Assembly: GCA_029933115.1 (NCBI GenBank) | Contig: JAOZOT010000163.1 | Location: 1,619-7,495, forward strand | Source of the DNA: Anaerolineae bacterium | GTDB taxonomy: Bacteria; Chloroflexota; Anaerolineae; E26-bin7 | Reading direction: 5' to 3' | DNA length: 5,877 bases | Shown here: piece by piece, positions 1 to 3,821 of the stretch | Layout of the letters: every line of letters begins with the position of its first letter | How positions within the stretch are numbered: the first letter of the stretch is position 1 | Notes under the pieces: model-generated | Seen by the model: only the letters and a program-made list of their open reading frames with translations | The model's database searches: none | What the model was told of the DNA's origin: nothing | Made by a program: the position numbers and the translations under genes

Positions 1-1
1 G

Positions 2-118
2 CCTCCAGAGCCCCCGCCGACGCCTTCGCCGCCGGAGCCTCCCCCCGAACCCCCACCAGAGCGGGACGGCTGCCTGAAAGCTATAAAGGCCGTTGTACGC
101 CTGCTCGCCAAGCGCTGA
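2..118 (+). CDS. C-terminal tail of an upstream protein, proline-rich (partial)
   Basis: The reading frame from base 2 stays open to a TGA at 116-118 and gives 38 residues. About 20 form a low-complexity stretch of Pro with Glu, Thr and Ser (PPEPPPTPSPPEPPPEPPPE). A short basic, amphipathic-looking end follows (CLKAIKAVVRLLAKR). It ends 26 bp before the aminotransferase ATG, in the same direction, so the two may share a transcript. The frame of the next gene is also open here but reads as an unremarkable mixture. The minus strand reads as a Gly/Ser run but has no ATG or GTG start and is closed by a stop just upstream. The plus-strand tail is therefore preferred. No function can be given, because the functional part lies outside the window. 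Confidence 0.5.
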   Translation, partial: PPEPPPTPSPPEPPPEPPPERDGCLKAIKAVVRLLAKR

Positions 119-144
119 TTGATTCAAAAAACAGGAGTGTCAAT

Positions 145-1305
145 ATGCAACCAGCCCAACGCCTTTCCAATCTACCGCCTTATCTCTTTGCCCAGTTGGG
201 GCAGCGCATCGCTGAACTGCAGAGGCAGGGAGTTGATGTCATCCGTCTGGACATTGGCAGCCCCGATATGCCACCCGACGATGAGATCATCGAGGCCCTG
301 GCTCGTTCGGCTCGCCGGCCGGACTGCCACGGCTACGCTGGCTACTATGGCCTGCCCGAGCTGCGTCAAGCTATCGCCGATTACTACGCCCATCGCTTTG
401 GGGTGAGCCTGGAGCCTGATAGCGAGGTGCTACCTCTGATTGGTTCCAAAGAGGGGTTGGCTCACCTCTCCCTGGCTTTCCTCGACCCCGGTGACGTGGC
501 CTTGGTCCCCGACCCGGCTTATCCCACCTATGAGTTAGGCGCTTACCTGGCCGGAGGCACTACCCATCGCTTCCCTCTCCTGGCCGAGCGGGACTTTTTG
601 CCCGATCTGGCGGCCATCCCGGCCGAGGTGGCACGGCAAGCCAAGCTCCTTTGGCTGAGTTACCCCAACAACCCCACCGGAGCAGTGGCTTCTCTGGAGT
701 TCTTCGCCGAAGCAGTGGCCTTTGCCCGGGAGTACGACCTGCTCTTATGCCACGATAACCCCTATTGCGACGTGACCTATGAGGGCTATCGCCCTCCCAG
801 CTTGTTGCAAGTGGAAGGAGCCAAGGAGGTCGCCATAGAGTTCAACTCCTTTTCCAAGACTTACAACATGGCCGGCTGGCGCATTGGGATGGCGGTGGGC
901 AGCCGTGTAGCCCTCAAGGCCCTGGCCCAGGTAAAGACCAACGTGGACACGGGCATCTTCACCGCCATCCAGGAGGCGGCAGTAGTGGCCTTGACAGGTG
1001 ACCAGGCATGGCTGGAGAAACGCAACGCCATCTACCAGGAGCGACGGGACATCATCCTGGAGGGCCTAGCTGCTGTGGGAATCAAGGCCCGCAAGCCGCT
1101 GGCCACCCTCTACGTCTGGGCTGAGGTGCCCAAGGGTTACACCTCGGCCGAGTTCGCAGATAAACTGCTGACCGAGAAGGGGGTCTCCTTTGCGCCGGGC
1201 TCGGCCTACGGCGAGTGTGGCGAAGGATACCTGCGCATTTCGGTAGGCGTGGCAACGCCGCGACTGCAGGAGGCTATGGCGCGCCTGAAAGAGTTCGAGT
1301 TTTAG
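145..1305 (+). CDS. dapL: LL-diaminopimelate aminotransferase-type class I/II PLP enzyme
   Basis: This 386-residue cytoplasmic PLP aminotransferase of fold type I has the usual length for DapL. DapL makes LL-diaminopimelate from tetrahydrodipicolinate in one step, with glutamate as amino donor, for lysine and cell-wall synthesis. The start is set by AGGAG at 133-137, seven bases before the ATG. Visible motifs are the N-terminal LPPYLF (10-15), IGSPDMP (37-43), the YAGYYG loop (64-69), IGSKEG (99-104), PNNPTG (174-179), HDNPY with the pyridine-N Asp204 and Tyr207, and SFSKTYNMAGWRIG with Schiff-base Lys238. YLRIS holds Arg364, which binds the substrate carboxylate. The LPPYLF opening and the IGSKEG motif fit the DapL2-like subgroup better than generic aspartate aminotransferases. 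Substrate is assigned from family resemblance; a related alanine or aspartate aminotransferase remains possible. All key residues are present and no frameshift is seen. Confidence 0.85.
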   Translation: MQPAQRLSNLPPYLFAQLGQRIAELQRQGVDVIRLDIGSPDMPPDDEIIEALARSARRPDCHGYAGYYGLPELRQAIADYYAHRFGVSLEPDSEVLPLIGSKEGLAHLSLAFLDPGDVALVPDPAYPTYELGAYLAGGTTHRFPLLAERDFLPDLAAIPAEVARQAKLLWLSYPNNPTGAVASLEFFAEAVAFAREYDLLLCHDNPYCDVTYEGYRPPSLLQVEGAKEVAIEFNSFSKTYNMAGWRIGMAVGSRVALKALAQVKTNVDTGIFTAIQEAAVVALTGDQAWLEKRNAIYQERRDIILEGLAAVGIKARKPLATLYVWAEVPKGYTSAEFADKLLTEKGVSFAPGSAYGECGEGYLRISVGVATPRLQEAMARLKEFEF

Positions 1306-1328
1306 CTCCAACAAAGGGCTCGCCCGGT

Positions 1329-1357
1329 CAAGCCGCCAGATTGAAATCTGCGGCTTG
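1329..1357. repeat. Inverted repeat (hairpin) downstream of the aminotransferase
   Basis: CAAGCCGC (1329-1336) pairs with GCGGCTTG (1350-1357). Further in, AGAT (1338-1341) pairs with ATCT (1346-1349) around a TGAA tetraloop. C1337 is a single bulge. No T-run follows, so it is not a textbook intrinsic terminator. The compact palindrome around ATTGAAAT resembles REP-type dispersed elements; that is an inference. It could also be a transcript-stability or attenuation hairpin within the operon. Confidence 0.6.
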
Positions 1358-1377
1358 GGGATGCTGTGCGCCGACCA

Positions 1378-1401
1378 GGGGCGGTAAACAAGTACCGCCC
1401 C
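1378..1401. repeat. Second inverted repeat, perfect 9-bp stem
   Basis: GGGGCGGTA (1378-1386) and TACCGCCCC (1393-1401) are perfect reverse complements around a 6-base loop. The sequence after it (TTCACATCC) lacks a T-tract, so it is at best a weak terminator. Its left arm can instead join a longer stem: CGCCCGGTC (1321-1329) pairs with GACC (1373-1376) plus GGGCG (1379-1383), with two bulged bases. The two folds would be mutually exclusive. Confidence 0.6.
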
Positions 1402-1434
1402 TTCACATCCCCGTCCACTGCGCGAGCTTGAGAG

Positions 1435-1439
1435 AGGAG
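1435..1439 (+). promoter_or_regulatory. Ribosome binding site that fixes the LOG-family start
   Basis: AGGAG lies three bases before the ATG at 1443. The frame is open further upstream to 1215, but that stretch runs antisense-like through the end of the aminotransferase and the hairpin region. This site and the conserved protein N-terminus place the start at 1443. Confidence 0.6.
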
Positions 1440-1442
1440 TAC

Positions 1443-1976
1443 ATGGAGAAGGTCATTTCTGTTTTCGGCAGTTCGCAGGTGGGTGAGAGAAGTCGGGATT
1501 ACGAAGAGGCGCGGCTGCTCGGCAGACTGCTGGCTGAAGCAGGCTTCACGGTCATGAACGGCGGCTACGCTGGCACCATGGAGGCCGTCAGCCGGGGAGC
1601 CAAAGAGGGCGGGGGGCGGGTCATCGGCGTCACCCTGCAGCTGTTTGCCCACCTTGCTGCCAATCGCTGGCTCGATGAGGAGATAAAGACGCCCACCTAC
1701 CTGGCCCGCCTGGAACAGTTGACCGCCGCCTCCGATGGCTGCATCGCTCTGAAAGGCGGCGTGGGCACCCTGACGGAACTGAGCGTCACCTGGAGTCTGT
1801 TGCAGATCGGAGCCGTGCCCCGCAAACCGTTCATCCTCCTCGGCCAACATTGGCACCGGATTATGGGTGTCCTTTCTCAGGAAACCTTTATCCGTCCGCA
1901 GGATTTCGCCCTGCTGCAGGTGGTGGAGACAGCAGAGGAGGCTGTGGAAGCCCTCAATAGTCTTTTGGGGGCGTAA
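1443..1976 (+). CDS. LOG family protein (Rossmann fold, lysine-decarboxylase-like)
   Basis: This is a 177-residue cytoplasmic protein. Family members include cytokinin riboside 5'-monophosphate phosphoribohydrolases (LOG) and many uncharacterised bacterial proteins of the TIGR00725 type. The N-terminal Rossmann strand and nucleotide loop is VISVFGSS (4-11). It is followed by NGGYAGTMEAVSRGA (39-53) and the signature KGGVGTLTE (104-112), which matches the family's PGGxGTxxE with Lys in place of Pro. Gly105, Gly106, Gly108, Thr109 and Glu112 are kept. The usual MHxRK segment is not recognisable; TYLARLEQL (85-93) with Arg89 sits in its place. Phosphoribohydrolase activity is therefore uncertain, though a nucleotide-like ligand is likely. 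The gene follows the aminotransferase after 138 bp. Its TAA is immediately followed by the transporter ATG, which suggests translational coupling. Confidence 0.82.
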   Translation: MEKVISVFGSSQVGERSRDYEEARLLGRLLAEAGFTVMNGGYAGTMEAVSRGAKEGGGRVIGVTLQLFAHLAANRWLDEEIKTPTYLARLEQLTAASDGCIALKGGVGTLTELSVTWSLLQIGAVPRKPFILLGQHWHRIMGVLSQETFIRPQDFALLQVVETAEEAVEALNSLLGA

Positions 1977-2921
1977 ATGGACAAAACACGAATCATTTCA
2001 AAGTGGCAGGCACTGAGGATCGCGGGGGAGACCTTCGGCTTCATAGATCTGATGCTCCTGATAATGAGCCTCATCTGGGGCATCAACTTTGCTGTGGTCA
2101 AAGCGGCCCTGGCAGAGATGACGCCGCTGAGCTTCAACAGCATCCGTGTCATCCTGGCCTCCGCTTTGACCCTGCTTTCGCTCAAGCTCATCGAGGGGGA
2201 TGTGGGTTTCATCAGAGGAGACTGGTGGCGATTGCTGGGTCTGGGATTGATCGGCAACACCTGTTACCAACTGCTCTTCATCAACGGCATTGACCGCACC
2301 ACGGCCGGCAACTCGGCCCTCCTCCTGGCTACCATCCCCATCTTTGTTTCCCTCACCGGCGCGGCCTTGGGCGTCGAGCGAGTGGAAAAGTTGGCCTGGG
2401 TGGGCGTCTTTTTCTCCTTCGCCGGCATTTTGATGGTCATCGTCGGTTCAGGCAAAGAGCTGAGCCTGGCCAAGGGGACCATTGAAGGAGACGTGCTGAC
2501 TCTGATCGGCGCTGCAGCATGGTCACTCTACACTGTGCTTTCCAGGCCGCTGCTCTCCCGTTACTCTGCCCTGAAGCTGACCGCCTTGGCCATGGCCGCC
2601 GGGACGCCTTTCATTGTGCTTTTCTCCATCCCCCAGTTGTTGGCTCAGGATTGGGCTGCGGTCTCCTGGCAGGGCTGGCTGGGCTTGTTCTTCTCTGGAA
2701 GCATGGCCATCGCTCTGGGCTACATCATCTGGAACACGGGAGTGAGCAAGATCGGCAGCACGCGAACGGCCGTCTACTCCAATCTCTCTCCTGTCATTGC
2801 TGCTATCTTTGCCTGGCTCACCTTGGGTGAGGCTATCACCGCCTTCATGGTCGTGGGGGCAGCGATGATCTTCCTCGGCATCTACCTGACCCGCAGATCA
2901 AGCCAGAGGAACCGTACCTGA
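1977..2921 (+). CDS. EamA/DMT-superfamily transporter (RhaT/YdcZ-like permease)
   Basis: This 314-residue integral membrane protein has the length and layout of EamA drug/metabolite transporters: two tandem five-helix halves, about residues 22-155 and 173-305. Half one opens with LIMSLIWGINFAVVKAAL (28-45) and contains GNSALLLATIPIFVSLTGA (111-129). Half two opens with LIGAAAWSLYTVLSRPLL (176-193) and ends with NLSPVIAAIFAWLTLGE (269-285), the family's best hallmark. The C-terminus is short and basic (RRSSQRNRT). The family exports amino acids, sugars or nucleotide-type metabolites across the inner membrane; the substrate cannot be read from sequence. The ATG directly abuts the LOG stop codon, and GGGGG at 1967-1971 could serve as a weak ribosome site. 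An internal start near residue 26 is possible but would cut into the first helix. The gene converges with the minus-strand peptidase, leaving 16 bp between stops and no clear terminator hairpin. Confidence 0.9.
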   Translation: MDKTRIISKWQALRIAGETFGFIDLMLLIMSLIWGINFAVVKAALAEMTPLSFNSIRVILASALTLLSLKLIEGDVGFIRGDWWRLLGLGLIGNTCYQLLFINGIDRTTAGNSALLLATIPIFVSLTGAALGVERVEKLAWVGVFFSFAGILMVIVGSGKELSLAKGTIEGDVLTLIGAAAWSLYTVLSRPLLSRYSALKLTALAMAAGTPFIVLFSIPQLLAQDWAAVSWQGWLGLFFSGSMAIALGYIIWNTGVSKIGSTRTAVYSNLSPVIAAIFAWLTLGEAITAFMVVGAAMIFLGIYLTRRSSQRNRT

Positions 2922-2937
2922 CAATCCAACGTTTGCT

Positions 2938-3396
2938 TCAACTGCGTTCGATCGTAGCGCAATAATAGGCCATTTCAGACCAGGCCAGGAGAAAGGCTTC
3001 CAGGTCCACAATCGTCGGCCCAGAGTCCATTGCCGGGTCGTGGAGATAAACTGTCATGTTCTCGATACCGACCAAGACAACGGCGTGAGGGACGTCCTCA
3101 TCCCAGTACGGCAGGCCACCGGTGCGCAGGAACACAATGCACGGTATCCGTCGGTCAAGGTAAACGCGCAGCTGGTCAAGAGTTGTCTGCTCGTAGGTGA
3201 CCCGATAACCAAGGGAGGAGAGTCGTCGCACGCGGCCGGCCGGGGTGCCATACCAGTAGGAGCCCATAACCTGTACAAGGTGGGTTTCGGTCACATCGTC
3301 GCCCAGGTAGCCCAGCACCATTCGGGCACAGGCGGGCAGACAGGCACCGCTCTGGCTTTGTTTATAATGCGGTATCTGGAGCAAGGCGGTTGGCAT
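2938..3396 (-). CDS. Stand-alone C39-like (papain-fold) cysteine peptidase
   Basis: This 152-residue protein is about the size of a single peptidase-C39-like domain (PF13529 type) and has no transmembrane segment, signal peptide or ABC-transporter fusion. The opening LQIPHYKQSQSGACLPACA (6-24) matches the family pattern of a hydrophobic-Pro-x-Tyr-x-Gln stretch followed by the catalytic Cys. Cys19 is the likely nucleophile and Gln13 the oxyanion-hole residue. The helix RMVLGYLGDDVTE follows. DVPHAVVLVGIEN carries the catalytic His104, and LHDPA carries Asp120, completing the triad. The family cleaves peptides, often after double glycine; the substrate here is unknown and the location is probably cytoplasmic. 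The chosen ATG lies two codons inside a TTG alternative at 3402. No good ribosome site precedes it and it overlaps the upstream gene by 35 bp, so translation is probably coupled. See the paired gene at 3362-3739. Confidence 0.75.
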   Translation of the reverse strand: MPTALLQIPHYKQSQSGACLPACARMVLGYLGDDVTETHLVQVMGSYWYGTPAGRVRRLSSLGYRVTYEQTTLDQLRVYLDRRIPCIVFLRTGGLPYWDEDVPHAVVLVGIENMTVYLHDPAMDSGPTIVDLEAFLLAWSEMAYYCATIERS

Positions 3397-3739
3397 TATC
3401 AATCATCCGCTTGAGTGCTGGCCGATCAGCCAGCACTTCGCCAGTTTGAGCGTCTACGTCAACTTCACCCACCTGTCCCAGGCGGCCCAAGCCGGGCAGA
3501 GCCAGGAACACCGGCACACGCCACACCACCCGCTTGTTACTGAGAACCAACGTCGGTTCATCGGCACCGATGCCAGTGCCAACCTCGGATAGCACCAGAC
3601 CGCCCACTTTCTGCCGGGCAACAAAGGGGGTAATGTTAAGCGTGATCGAGACGTGTACATGGATGTCTATCTGTGCTGAGTGAATCTGAGGAAGCAAACC
3701 GTTTACCTCAACAATGGGTTCGGACGACGAGTTGGCCAT
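3362..3739 (-). CDS. Small protein with PepSY-like C-terminal half, paired with the C39-like peptidase
   Basis: I do not recognise a named family for this 125-residue, probably cytoplasmic protein. It has no signal peptide and no hydrophobic helix. Residues 8-20 (PIVEVNGLLPQIH) are followed by a strand-like block, IDIHVHVSITLNITPF (24-39). Next come a short helix (ARQKVGGLVLSEVG), a strand pair around RVVWRVPVFLAL (70-81), and VDVDAQTGEVLAD (93-105). The helix, strand, then V-D-A-x-T-G-E-V-L order is the hallmark of PepSY-type domains, which inhibit or chaperone peptidases. The fit is by eye. A helical tail, ALKRMIDNANRLAPD (108-122), ends the protein. The gene leads a two-gene operon, with an excellent ribosome site and promoter upstream. 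Its 3' end overlaps the start of the peptidase gene by 35 bp in another frame. The order of partner first and enzyme second resembles antitoxin-toxin or immunity pairs. Confidence 0.7.
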   Translation of the reverse strand: MANSSSEPIVEVNGLLPQIHSAQIDIHVHVSITLNITPFVARQKVGGLVLSEVGTGIGADEPTLVLSNKRVVWRVPVFLALPGLGRLGQVGEVDVDAQTGEVLADRPALKRMIDNANRLAPDTAL

Positions 3740-3744
3740 CTCTG

Positions 3745-3752
3745 CCCTCCTT
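3745..3752 (-). promoter_or_regulatory. Strong ribosome binding site of the small PepSY-like gene
   Basis: On the minus strand this reads AAGGAGGG, a near-perfect anti-16S match five bases before the ATG at 3739. It supports that start and the reality of the gene. The downstream peptidase gene has no comparable site. Confidence 0.75.
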
Positions 3753-3759
3753 GTTTTAG

Positions 3760-3775
3760 GCCGGAGTCCTCTGGC
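3760..3775. promoter_or_regulatory. Imperfect palindrome at the predicted transcription start of the minus-strand operon
   Basis: GCCGGAGTCCTCTGGC forms a 6-bp dyad with one mismatch (G3763 opposite T3772) around GTCC. It lies between the -10 box at 3781-3786 and the ribosome site at 3745-3752, about where transcription should begin (near 3774). It could be an operator or a hairpin at the 5' end of the mRNA. It is short, and chance is not excluded. Confidence 0.35.
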
Positions 3776-3780
3776 TATTG

Positions 3781-3809
3781 ATTATACCATTACCACTCAC
3801 CAAATGCAA
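3781..3809 (-). promoter_or_regulatory. Sigma70-type promoter for the small-protein/C39-peptidase operon
   Basis: On the minus strand the -35 box TTGCAT (3809-3804) and a perfect -10 box TATAAT (3786-3781) are separated by exactly 17 bp. A TG one base before the -10 box makes it an extended -10. The start would fall near 3774, giving a leader of about 35 bases with the ribosome site in it. No equally good promoter is visible for the divergent plus-strand gene. Confidence 0.65.
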
Positions 3810-3812
3810 AGA

Positions 3813-3817
3813 GAGGG
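3813..3817 (+). promoter_or_regulatory. Ribosome binding site choosing the lipoprotein start
   Basis: GAGGG sits four bases before the ATG at 3822. An in-frame ATG at 3804 lies upstream of this site and would add only MQREGT before the signal peptide, so 3822 is the better start. Confidence 0.55.
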
Positions 3818-3821
3818 AACC

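Noticed and set aside
1..60. Gly/Ser-rich reading on the minus strand
   Set aside because: The frame is closed by a stop near 124 and offers only a TTG start, whereas the plus-strand frame ends neatly before the aminotransferase ribosome site.
1378..1401. Intrinsic terminator after the aminotransferase
   Set aside because: The stem is strong but no T-tract follows, so it was recorded as an inverted repeat only.
1215..1442. Upstream extension of the LOG-family gene by 76 codons
   Set aside because: It overlaps the aminotransferase 3' end and the inverted repeats, and reads as an Arg/Gly/Pro-rich shadow. The conserved Rossmann strand starts at the 1443 ATG.
1302..1856. Minus-strand open frame of 184 codons over the LOG gene
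   Set aside because: It is antisense to a recognised family and its translation has no known motif.
2922..2937. Bidirectional terminator between the convergent genes
   Set aside because: The 16-bp gap and its flanks show only a 4-bp AACG/CGTT pairing, too weak to call.
3397..3402. TTG start two codons upstream for the C39-like gene
   Set aside because: An ATG follows two codons later and neither has a clear ribosome site. The choice changes nothing in the domain.
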